The translations under genes were made by a program, and so were the position numbers. A stretch of DNA of 33,493 bases from Flavobacteriales bacterium (GTDB taxonomy: Bacteria > Bacteroidota > Bacteroidia > Flavobacteriales > Flavobacteriaceae): assembly GCA_003331305.1 (NCBI GenBank), contig QOQB01000013.1:1-33493 (forward strand), in the 5' to 3' direction. The notes beneath the pieces are model-generated. The model did not search any database. It was not told the DNA's origin and saw only the letters and a program-made list of their open reading frames with translations. Shown here in pieces: positions 25,677-32,736 of this stretch (the first letter of the stretch is position 1; each line of letters opens with the position of its first letter).

Positions 25677-26492
25677 ATGAAAAAAATAGCGATAATTGGG
25701 TGTGGTTGGCTAGGTAAAGCACTAGCACAATCGCTTATAGCACAAGGGCATCATGTCCGCGGCAGTGTCACCACCAAAGCCAATTTAGAGGCTTTAGGTA
25801 ATATGGGTGTTGAGTTTTTTTTGCTTACGGTTGAAAATGAAACTATTGTTGGAGATTTAAATTCCTTTCTCGAAGGGGTCGAAATCGTTGTTATTGCATT
25901 TCCACCGGGACGCAGAAAAAACCCTGATGCTAACTACGCTAGTCGAATTAAAATACTAGTAACTGCTCTTTATAAGTATCCGAGCTGTAAGCTGTTATTG
26001 CTCAGTAGTATAGGTGTGTTTGGTGCTGCGCAAGGGGTAGTTAACGAAAAAAGTACCCCGCTGCCAGATAGTGAAGTTGGCCAACAACTATTGTCAGCTG
26101 AAAAATTGATTCAAACCACCACAAATCAGGCAACACTAGTAAGGCTGGGTGGGCTAGTTGGAGGAAATAGGCATCCGGTTAAGCAACTTGCGGGTAGAAC
26201 CAAGATTCCCGCACCAAAAGCGCCAACAAACCTAGTGCATCGGGAAGATGTAGTGCGTTTTCTTATGTCAATAGTTGAACAAGGGCATTGGGGAAAGACA
26301 CTTCATTGCGTCAGCCCAATTCACCATCAAAGAGAAATTTTTTATACAGAAATGAGTAAGCGTCTAAACTTACCTATACCATCCTTTTTAAAAACAGCGA
26401 GTAAGCGAAACAAAAAGGTAGTAGATAGCAGTAGTGCTACGCTATTTAATTTTGCTTATCGGTTGGGCGAGTGTGGGGTTGAAGGGGGCTAA
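25677..26492 (+). CDS. NAD(P)-binding SDR-like epimerase/reductase (YeeZ-type)
   Basis: This 271-residue protein has an N-terminal Rossmann motif IAIIGCGWLGKALAQSLIAQGHHVRGSVTT. A strand-helix series follows (IVVIAFPPGRRK, LLLLSSIGVFGAAQGVVNE, ATLVRLGGLVGGNRHP). The YxxxK pair of classical SDRs is not obvious, as in the YeeZ/YbjS-like atypical group. LVHREDVVRFLMSIVEQGHWGKTLHCVSP is the usual late substrate-domain segment. The substrate is unknown. The last 51 bp overlap the antisense 3' end of the lipoprotein gene, and the C-terminal GECGVEGG looks less family-like than the rest. Confidence 0.85.
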   Translation: MKKIAIIGCGWLGKALAQSLIAQGHHVRGSVTTKANLEALGNMGVEFFLLTVENETIVGDLNSFLEGVEIVVIAFPPGRRKNPDANYASRIKILVTALYKYPSCKLLLLSSIGVFGAAQGVVNEKSTPLPDSEVGQQLLSAEKLIQTTTNQATLVRLGGLVGGNRHPVKQLAGRTKIPAPKAPTNLVHREDVVRFLMSIVEQGHWGKTLHCVSPIHHQREIFYTEMSKRLNLPIPSFLKTASKRNKKVVDSSSATLFNFAYRLGECGVEGG

Positions 26493-26930
26493 CATAGAAT
26501 CATCATTGATTTGATCAGCAAAATTATTCCAACTCGCTTTCATCTTATTAATAGCTAGGCTTTGCTTTTCGAGGTCGGCATCTGCCAGTCGTTGATCTGC
26601 AGCAATACTTGCATGGGTTATAAACACATTAAAACGCGCACGAATCGGTTTGATATCCCAATCTTTTGGCCACGGCTGCGTATTTAATTTGACTGCTTCT
26701 TCTTTGATGTTTGTAAGCGTAATCTTACGTTGATTTGAAGGGGTATCATGCAATGACTCCATCAAGGCTATTACGCTAGACCAATTTAAGTCTTGACTTG
26801 AAGCTGGGGTTTTAAGTAGTGTTTTTTGAATGAGGGTGTCGGCTGTTTCTAATTTTTTTTGTGAGGGTGGAGGTTGTTTTTGTGAACAACCCACAAACAG
26901 AATGCAACATACAAAACTAAAAAAACGCAT
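26442..26930 (-). CDS. Small lipoprotein, unknown function
   Basis: This 162-residue predicted lipoprotein has signal MRFFSFVCCILFVGC, with the lipid Cys at 15, then a Lys/Gln/Pro-rich linker. The mature part is mostly helical and charged (DTLIQKTLLKTP, SVIALMESLH, DLEKQSLAINKMKASWNNFADQI) and fits no family I recognise. The ATG at 26930 is supported by a TATCTTTG box ending 3 nt upstream; an in-frame TTG at 26936 falls inside that box. It lies 36 nt downstream of the GH3 stop but has its own promoter. Its 3' end overlaps the convergent SDR gene by 51 bp. Confidence 0.75.
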   Translation of the reverse strand: MRFFSFVCCILFVGCSQKQPPPSQKKLETADTLIQKTLLKTPASSQDLNWSSVIALMESLHDTPSNQRKITLTNIKEEAVKLNTQPWPKDWDIKPIRARFNVFITHASIAADQRLADADLEKQSLAINKMKASWNNFADQINDDSMLAPFNPTLAQPISKIK

Positions 26931-26933
26931 CTT

Positions 26934-26941
26934 CAAAGATA
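26934..26941 (-). promoter_or_regulatory. Promoter -7 box, 3 nt before the lipoprotein start codon
   Basis: TATCTTTG on the minus strand, with only 3 nt to the ATG at 26930. Transcription should start at or next to the A of the start codon, making a leaderless mRNA. Confidence 0.5.
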
Positions 26942-26966
26942 CATTTATCTGCTATAGCTAAAAAGT

Positions 26967-28982
26967 CTAATTGTATTGCTCTCCGCTGCCTTGTACATAA
27001 AGTACATCAATACCATTAACACTTGTAGGCCATGTAAAACTCAGCTTTCCTTGTGGGTTGGTATCTCCAAAGAGTACATCTGCCAAGCCTTCGCCGGCCA
27101 TTCCAGGTAAAAAAGAAGCTACAAAAGCATCCCAATTTTGAATATATTCACTTATCATAAGCGGACGGCCAGATATCAACACCACAACTACCTTATTGCC
27201 CGAAGCATATACACGTTCAAGTATTTCAAGGTCGGCTTTATTAAGTCTCAAATCGGCATCGTCGCCAAAACCCTCAGCGTAGGGATATTCACCAATAACA
27301 GCAAGTACAACATCTCCTTCAGGAATTGTATTGGCATTTGGGTCATATGTGACTTTGGCATTTGGAGCCACTTCTTTAATCCCATCCAAAATAGTTGTGC
27401 CATTTGGTTGCAAGACACGATTTGACATGAATCCAGTAAAATCTACTGCATTAACTTTTCCATTGTTGTCTTGATCAATTTCTTCAAAATGACCTACCCA
27501 GCTTTTTTCTTCAAATTTATTTTCATAAACTTTTTCAATTTGACTTACGTATTCTTTTTTAGTCAATGTGCCATCATTGTTGTAATCTAAAAAAGCAAAG
27601 TCTGGAGTGAAAATACCTTGCCAGTCGGTAGTCCAGCCTCCATTTTGTACACCAAGGTTGTGCGCTGCTGAGCCTACAATTGTAATTGACGTTGACTTGT
27701 TAAAAGGGAGTACTCCTTTATTTTTTAATAAAACAGCGGATTTTTGCACTGCTTCGCGAGCAAGCGCACGGTGTTCTAAAGATCCTATTTTATCTAAGTG
27801 TGAATCGTCAATATATGGGTCTTCAAAAAGCCCAAGTTCCATCTTCACTTTTAAAATTCTGCGTACGGCATCATCAATGCGTTTGATAGAAACGCTGCCT
27901 TCATTTACTGCTTCTATTAGAAATTTAATAAACGTCTTGTAGTGTTCTTGATTTTGACCTTCCATGATTCCCGGTACCATAACCATATCAATCCCTGCAT
28001 TGACACCATTAATCACATCCTGTTTGTAGTCTCCTGGTATTTCATCAATTCCAGCCCAATCCGATACGACAAAGCCTTCAAAACCAAGCTCTTCTTTTAG
28101 CAAATCGGTTAAAATATATTTGCTGCCATGGCATTTTTCACCACGGATACTGTTAAAACTCGCCATTATCGTTTTGACATCAGCAGCGATAGCCGTTTTG
28201 TATGGTGGGAGGTAAATTTCCCGAAGGGTTTTATCGTCCAGTTGCACATCACCTCTATCCAACATATAGGTGTGTACTCCATCAACTCGAGTACCCGTCC
28301 CCCAAACCGTGGCGCCATCACCAATAAAATGTTTCGCACAGGCTGCCACTTGTTTATTTTGCACATTTGATAACCTGTCTTGATACCCTAAAACGGCTGC
28401 ATTTGTCAGCGCATCAACAATGGCAGTGGTTTGACCAAATCCTTCGTAAAATCGTCCCCATCTAGGATCTTGAGGGATGGTAATACACGGAGAAAACGTC
28501 CAATGGATTCCAGTTGAAGCAACTTCAATAGCTGTAGCTTTATTTACACGATATACTAAGTCAGCATCATTAGACGCACCAAGAGCGAGGTTGTGCGGAA
28601 ATACTGTAGCGCCCAAAACATTATTATGCCCATGGACAGCATCAATTCCATAAATAAGGGGAATGCCAAGGCGGTTATTCATGGCCATTTTCTGGTACCC
28701 ATTTACCATTTCTAGCCATCCTTTTGGTGTGTTTATCTTTGGAACTGAACCCCCTCCGCTGAGGATAGAACCAATATGGTAAGTTTGAATATCCTCTGGA
28801 CTGTCAAGCAAACGCTTATCAACTTGCGTCATTTGTCCAACCTTTTCGGCAAGGGTCATCTGATCCAAAATGGTGGCTACTTTTTTGGCAATGGATTGCT
28901 CCTCTTTTTTATTGGAAGAAAAAGTACAGGCGGATAGGACTAAAATGGTTAGTAGTACGAGACTGAATCGCTTGGCAAGCAT
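26967..28982 (-). CDS. GH3 beta-glucosidase lipoprotein with inserted EF-hand pair
   Basis: This 671-residue enzyme would release glucose from the non-reducing end of beta-glucan oligosaccharides. It has a lipoprotein signal (LVLSAC, Cys19). The GH3 barrel spans about 35-395: PLIYGIDAVHGHNNVLGATVFPHN, AKHFIGDGAT, and the nucleophile Asp in GFVVSDWAGIDEI. The second domain starts near 405 (AVLLKNKGVLPF) and has GGWTTDWQG, the substrate-site motif of exo-1,3/1,4-glucanases. Directly after it lie two canonical calcium loops, residues 466-477 (DYNNDGTLTKKE) and 503-514 (DQDNNGKVNAVD). The fold then resumes with TTILDGIKE, AVIGEYPYAEGFGDD, and GRPLMISEYI to the end. The enzyme is probably periplasmic or membrane-bound and may complete laminarin breakdown begun by the GH16 enzyme. 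It is divergent from the Rieske gene. Confidence 0.94.
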   Translation of the reverse strand: MLAKRFSLVLLTILVLSACTFSSNKKEEQSIAKKVATILDQMTLAEKVGQMTQVDKRLLDSPEDIQTYHIGSILSGGGSVPKINTPKGWLEMVNGYQKMAMNNRLGIPLIYGIDAVHGHNNVLGATVFPHNLALGASNDADLVYRVNKATAIEVASTGIHWTFSPCITIPQDPRWGRFYEGFGQTTAIVDALTNAAVLGYQDRLSNVQNKQVAACAKHFIGDGATVWGTGTRVDGVHTYMLDRGDVQLDDKTLREIYLPPYKTAIAADVKTIMASFNSIRGEKCHGSKYILTDLLKEELGFEGFVVSDWAGIDEIPGDYKQDVINGVNAGIDMVMVPGIMEGQNQEHYKTFIKFLIEAVNEGSVSIKRIDDAVRRILKVKMELGLFEDPYIDDSHLDKIGSLEHRALAREAVQKSAVLLKNKGVLPFNKSTSITIVGSAAHNLGVQNGGWTTDWQGIFTPDFAFLDYNNDGTLTKKEYVSQIEKVYENKFEEKSWVGHFEEIDQDNNGKVNAVDFTGFMSNRVLQPNGTTILDGIKEVAPNAKVTYDPNANTIPEGDVVLAVIGEYPYAEGFGDDADLRLNKADLEILERVYASGNKVVVVLISGRPLMISEYIQNWDAFVASFLPGMAGEGLADVLFGDTNPQGKLSFTWPTSVNGIDVLYVQGSGEQYN

Positions 28983-29212
28983 TGTCTTGGTTTTAAAATT
29001 GAAGGTAAAGTTAGAACTTTATATTTTCATTTTTGTCCAATAGGCCCCAATAGGCTCCTACTTCACTTCAACACCAACTTTCCAAGACTCATCAAAAGTT
29101 GAAAAGTAGAATATATCTATGTTTTTTTTGGACTAAAATTGCGTCTGGATAAAGTGTTTAGAATCGTGATTTGTATTTAACAAAATATAATTACTATATT
29201 GAAAACAAAAAA

Positions 29213-29695
29213 ATGAAAGATAGAAGAAGTTTTTTAAAAGAAGTGTGCCCAACAGTGGCATTTGCTTTTTTCGGAGTTAGCTTTTTGGAGGCGTGCAGCA
29301 GCGGAGACGATGATGTTCAAACTACAAATCCTGATACAGGAAATGGAACTGACCCAGGAAGTGGAAACGACACAGGGTTTTCTGTAAATGGTAACACCTA
29401 TACTATTGATTTGACACATAGTAATTTTGGCATCCTAGGTAGTGTAGGAGGCTGGAGGAATGGGAAAAGTTTAGGCATTGCCGCATTGCTTTTACGTATT
29501 TCAAATACTGAAATCAAGGCTTTTACAAACAAATGTCCGCATCAAGGTGTTGATAATAGATGGGAACTCATTAATAATAGTTCTACATTTAAATGTAATC
29601 AGCATGGGAATAGCTATAGCGCTGATTGTAATTCCGCCTTGACTTGCTTTAATACTTCTATAAGTGGAAACACCTTAACTGTTACTATACGTTAG
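29213..29695 (+). CDS. Small Rieske [2Fe-2S] lipoprotein
   Basis: This 160-residue protein carries an iron-sulfur cluster in a Rieske fold. The ATG at 29213 begins MKDRRSFLKEV, a twin-arginine-like start, followed by a hydrophobic stretch and lipobox LEACSS. This suggests export in folded form and membrane anchoring. A Gly/Asp/Thr-rich linker follows (residues about 27-50). The cluster ligands are CPHQG and CNQHG, spaced C-x-H-x17-C-x-x-H, with the fold closing at ISGNTLTVTIR. It is too small for a cytochrome bc1 subunit and has no oxygenase domain, and the partner is unknown. The stop is immediately followed by a fragment similar to the nearby tRNA-Arg 3' end. Confidence 0.88.
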   Translation: MKDRRSFLKEVCPTVAFAFFGVSFLEACSSGDDDVQTTNPDTGNGTDPGSGNDTGFSVNGNTYTIDLTHSNFGILGSVGGWRNGKSLGIAALLLRISNTEIKAFTNKCPHQGVDNRWELINNSSTFKCNQHGNSYSADCNSALTCFNTSISGNTLTVTIR

Positions 29696-29712
29696 TAGCC
29701 TCGCCTGGAATT
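29696..29712 (-). repeat. Decayed copy of the tRNA-Arg 3' end
   Basis: This stretch matches the tRNA-Arg 3' end at 29781-29797 at 15 of 17 positions, in the same orientation, 68 bp downstream of the tRNA. Weaker similarity may extend to about 29725. Such direct repeats are left by tRNA-targeting integrases. Confidence 0.45.
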
Positions 29713-29734
29713 ACCTCTAATAAGGCATAAACTT

Positions 29735-29778
29735 AGATGCTACGCATCTGTTGCTAAAGCACCGCTGTCTAGGCAACA
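29735..29778. other. Two small inverted repeats downstream of tRNA-Arg
   Basis: A 6-bp stem with a 3-nt loop (AGATGC-TAC-GCATCT, 29735-29749) adjoins a 6-bp stem with a longer loop (TGTTGC at 29749-29754, GCAACA at 29773-29778). No T run follows on either strand, so a terminator role is only possible. Confidence 0.35.
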
Positions 29779-29780
29779 TG

Positions 29781-29852
29781 TAGCCTCGCCAGGAATCGAA
29801 CCTGGATCTAAAGTTTAGGAAACTCCTATTCTATCCGTTGAACTACGAGGCC
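29781..29852 (-). tRNA. tRNA-Arg (anticodon CCT)
   Basis: The 72-nt minus-strand cloverleaf has acceptor GGCCTCG with CGAGGCT plus A (G-U first pair), D stem GTTC/GAAT, anticodon arm GGAGT-TTCCTAA-ACTTT giving CCT, and T arm CCAGG-TTCGATT-CCTGG. CCA is not encoded. Its first 10 nt are also the last codons and stop of the cruF-like gene. Confidence 0.95.
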
Positions 29853-30499
29853 AGTTGCAATAGGCTAAAGATGCCGAAAAACAAAAACTGAATTAATACC
29901 AAATGGAATGAGAAGACTTGGTCTTTTTGTTTTACCTGTTTTTGATATAACCATTGTATTGGAAAAGCCACTAAAAACCACCCTATATAATTCGATAGTG
30001 GTGCGGTATCATCGGCAAACTCCCAATAATCAAACTTAGGTGCTACAGGTTCAATAACCAAATCCAAAAGCACCATGAGTAATGCGCCACATGCCGCTGC
30101 AAAAACAGCTCGCTTAAAAAACACAGCTCCAACCGCTCCTGTAATAAAAGTAAGCATCACCCAATTGGCGCCAATAAGTAAGGGCACGCCACCCACTTTA
30201 ACCCCTAAATTGTCGCCGTAAACGTATTGTCCAAAAATCAACCCATAATTCACGCCTAAAAGCTCTACACCCATTCCCACTATAAAAGCTACCGCAGCAG
30301 CGAAAAGCACCTTATAGTTCACATCAGGAAGATTGACAAAAAGTAACACAATCGTAATAAAAAGGTTGACAGGCGTCGTTTCTAAAAACAACTCACGATC
30401 AATAAAAAGAATCCCCATCAAGCCCGAAAAATGAAATAACCAAATAAGGCCAACAGCAATTTTAGCAGTACCCGTTTGTGGAATAAAAAAGTTTTTCAT
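29843..30499 (-). CDS. cruF: Carotenoid biosynthesis membrane protein, CruF-like 1',2'-hydratase
   Basis: This 218-residue protein has about seven hydrophobic segments (IAVGLIWLFHFSGLMGILF, LFITIVLLFVNLP, VLFAAAVAFIVGMGVELLGV, VPLLIGANWVMLTFITGAV, and so on). It shows the family features GVELLGVNYGLIFGQYVYG, GANWVML and MVLLDLVIEPVAPKFDYWEF. CruF-type proteins add water across the 1,2 double bond of a carotenoid psi end. The ATG at 30499 overlaps the crtD stop by 4 bp (ATGA), so translation is coupled. The final residues Ala-Ser and the TAG lie inside the tRNA-Arg gene that follows on the same strand. Assignment rests on family motifs and on the crtD and crtA neighbours. Confidence 0.85.
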   Translation of the reverse strand: MKNFFIPQTGTAKIAVGLIWLFHFSGLMGILFIDRELFLETTPVNLFITIVLLFVNLPDVNYKVLFAAAVAFIVGMGVELLGVNYGLIFGQYVYGDNLGVKVGGVPLLIGANWVMLTFITGAVGAVFFKRAVFAAACGALLMVLLDLVIEPVAPKFDYWEFADDTAPLSNYIGWFLVAFPIQWLYQKQVKQKDQVFSFHLVLIQFLFFGIFSLLQLAS

Positions 30500-31962
30500 G
30501 GCGTTGGCGTTAGATCGGCTACAATTTTTGCAGATAACAGACATAATGGAATGCCACCACCAGGATGCACACTCCCCCCGCAAAAATACAAGCTTGAAAT
30601 GTTACGCGAGAAATTAGGGTGGCGCAAAAAAGCTGCCATTTTATCGTTGGAAGACGCTCCGTATAAAGCCCCTAAATACGATTGCGTTCTAGATTCTATA
30701 ATATTTGGCGTCATAATCCATTCTTCCTCTACAAAGGGAGCAATATCAACATCTAAAATTCGGTTTAGTTTTGTTATAACCCATTGGCGCAGCTCTTGTG
30801 CAACTAGTTCCCAATCTTGCCCCGTGTCGTGAGGTGCATTGACCATCACAAACCAATTTTCTTTACCCTTAGGAGCATCGGCAGACACATCTTTAGAGGT
30901 GATGTTTACATAAACTGTAGGGTCATTAAAAAGGTTTTTTTGATTAAAAATAGCATCAAACTCTGCCTTATAATCATCTGAAAAAAAGATGTTGTGCAAG
31001 TCCAGTTGTGGAAACGATTTTCCCATCCCCCAATAAAAAATCACAGCAGAGCTAGACCGCTCTTGAGATAGAATTTTTTCGGGTTGTTTTTGATGGGTTA
31101 GCAGTCTGCGATAGGTGGGTACTACGTCCATGTTGGACACCACTATATCGGCGCGGTGTTCGGTTTCATTGACCTGAATTCCTACTGCTTTTTTATTTTC
31201 AACAAGGATCTTATCAACGGTCGTGCTTAGATGAAATATAACCCCTTGGCGTTTTGCGAGCTCATATAATGATTGACTGATGTCGCCCATTCCTTTTTTG
31301 GGAATGTAGGTGCCATAATGTTGCTCCAAGTGTTGTACAAGTGTCATCATGCCAGGGGTCTGGTATGGGTTCGAACCGTTGTATGTAGCAAAACGGTTAT
31401 AGAATTGTACCAAATGCGGTTCTTGTAGTTGTGCTTGATTTACACTGTTTAGTGAAGTGTCTATTTCAAAAGAAAAGTAATTAGCAATCCCTACAAGGGT
31501 TTCTTTTCTAAGAATGGTTTGCCATTTGTGTAATGACCGCTCCAAAAACAACGGTCGGGTACGATCAAATTTCCTCTTTGCTTTTGATAAGTAGTTGTTC
31601 AGTGTTTTAGCAGGCACCGCAAGCTTTTCTTCCACTTCCTCAACAAATCGATTAGTATCTCCATATGCTGTAAGTGTTTTCCCATCCTCCCAAAAATAAT
31701 TGCATGCAATCTCTTTGCGTTTGTACTGAAAAAAAACATCGGGATTTTCGTTGCAAAGGGTAAACAGTTCATCTACAAATTGAGGCATGGTAAACAAGGA
31801 AGGTCCTGCATCAAAACGATAAGCTCCAAGGCTAAACGTAGATAGCTTTCCACCTATGTAATCATTGGCTTCAAAAACCTCAACGGAATAGCCTTTTTTT
31901 GCTAAGCGAATTGCCGTTGCCAATCCGCCTACGCCAGCACCAATAAGAATTGCTTTAGCCAT
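30496..31962 (-). CDS. crtD: FAD-dependent carotenoid desaturase, probably CrtD
   Basis: This 488-residue flavoprotein belongs to the CrtI/CrtD family. It has an N-terminal dinucleotide-binding motif AILIGAGVGGLATAIRLAKKGYSVEVFEAND, then GGKLSTFSLGAYRFDAGPSLFTMP. YIPKKGMGDISQSLYELAKRQG sits near residue 230, and the C-terminal FAD-closing segment is LYFCGGSVHPGGGIPLCLLSAKIVADL. Sequence alone does not cleanly separate phytoene desaturase from 1-hydroxycarotenoid 3,4-desaturase. The latter (CrtD) is preferred because the next gene is cruF-like and the previous one crtA-like, which act on the same end group. It overlaps crtA by 8 bp and cruF by 4 bp. Confidence 0.85.
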   Translation of the reverse strand: MAKAILIGAGVGGLATAIRLAKKGYSVEVFEANDYIGGKLSTFSLGAYRFDAGPSLFTMPQFVDELFTLCNENPDVFFQYKRKEIACNYFWEDGKTLTAYGDTNRFVEEVEEKLAVPAKTLNNYLSKAKRKFDRTRPLFLERSLHKWQTILRKETLVGIANYFSFEIDTSLNSVNQAQLQEPHLVQFYNRFATYNGSNPYQTPGMMTLVQHLEQHYGTYIPKKGMGDISQSLYELAKRQGVIFHLSTTVDKILVENKKAVGIQVNETEHRADIVVSNMDVVPTYRRLLTHQKQPEKILSQERSSSAVIFYWGMGKSFPQLDLHNIFFSDDYKAEFDAIFNQKNLFNDPTVYVNITSKDVSADAPKGKENWFVMVNAPHDTGQDWELVAQELRQWVITKLNRILDVDIAPFVEEEWIMTPNIIESRTQSYLGALYGASSNDKMAAFLRHPNFSRNISSLYFCGGSVHPGGGIPLCLLSAKIVADLTPTP

Positions 31963-32629
31963 TGTTCAAAGGTAATGGACGCACCGCAAATCGCGCAAAT
32001 AAATCTTCTTTATACCAATTACGTTTGCGTGTTTTTTTTACAATTGCTGCATGATGAGAACTTTTGTAGGCAAAGTCTTTAACTTCTTCCAAACTGTTCC
32101 ACAAACTAAACGTAGCTTGTTGCACCAAAGGCCATTCACCAACGCCTTTATACCACAGTACGCCTTTGGCATTTTGTATGGCTTTGGAAGCAGCTGGAAC
32201 AGCGCGCCAAAACTCCAACAGCCTCCTTGGACGTAAGGTAGCACGGGTAATTATGCCTATTTTTTCGTCATCGAGTAAGGCTCTTTTTTCAGCCACAAAC
32301 GGATTTGATTTCCCCCAAAGGCCGTGGCTCTGAAGGGTGTGCAGAGAAAAATGTTTTTGGCTATGTGACATCTTATTATAGGCCTGCATTAAGGGGCTTT
32401 CAGTCAAAAAAGCAGTTGCTGCCGCTTCTGACTCCCAAATGGTGAGCAGTCCGTACGTAGAAAAGTCTGGCCAAAGACTAAAGCCTTTACCCGCGCCTGT
32501 GCCGAGGGTCTTAAAAAACTGAATGCCCTGTTGTTGGTGCAATTGTGGAATGGCACGTTGCATTTGTGTAAACGCCCAAAATTTATTTTTGGAATACGAA
32601 AAAAAGCTTAAAACGACCTGTTGTGCCAT
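31955..32629 (-). CDS. crtA: Spheroidene monooxygenase-like protein (CrtA)
   Basis: This 224-residue protein has the CrtA family pattern: VVLSFFSYSKNKFWAFTQMQRAIPQL, FFKTLGTGAGKGFSLWPDFSTYGLLTIWESEAAATAFL near residue 38, IGIITRATLRPRRLLEFWRAVP near 123, and FSLWNSLEEVKDFAYKSSHHAAIV near 175. In purple bacteria CrtA adds a keto group at C-2 of the psi end of spheroidene. It is the first gene of the crtA-crtD-cruF operon and overlaps crtD by 8 bp. A near-consensus promoter box TATCTTTA (32634-32641) ends 4 nt before the ATG. It is divergent from the TonB-dependent receptor gene. The natural substrate here is inferred, not shown. Confidence 0.85.
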   Translation of the reverse strand: MAQQVVLSFFSYSKNKFWAFTQMQRAIPQLHQQQGIQFFKTLGTGAGKGFSLWPDFSTYGLLTIWESEAAATAFLTESPLMQAYNKMSHSQKHFSLHTLQSHGLWGKSNPFVAEKRALLDDEKIGIITRATLRPRRLLEFWRAVPAASKAIQNAKGVLWYKGVGEWPLVQQATFSLWNSLEEVKDFAYKSSHHAAIVKKTRKRNWYKEDLFARFAVRPLPLNNG

Positions 32630-32633
32630 GTGT

Positions 32634-32641
32634 TAAAGATA
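32634..32641 (-). promoter_or_regulatory. Near-consensus -7 box for the carotenoid operon
   Basis: TATCTTTA on the minus strand, one base off TAnnTTTG, ends 4 nt before the crtA ATG and would give a very short or absent leader. Confidence 0.4.
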
Positions 32642-32736
32642 GTACTTCTGTTGTATCTTATAATAACATTTACTTAACATTTAGCTTCAATTCATGTCAC
32701 ATAATAAAAGCACATTTGTTTAAACTTTTAATTAAA

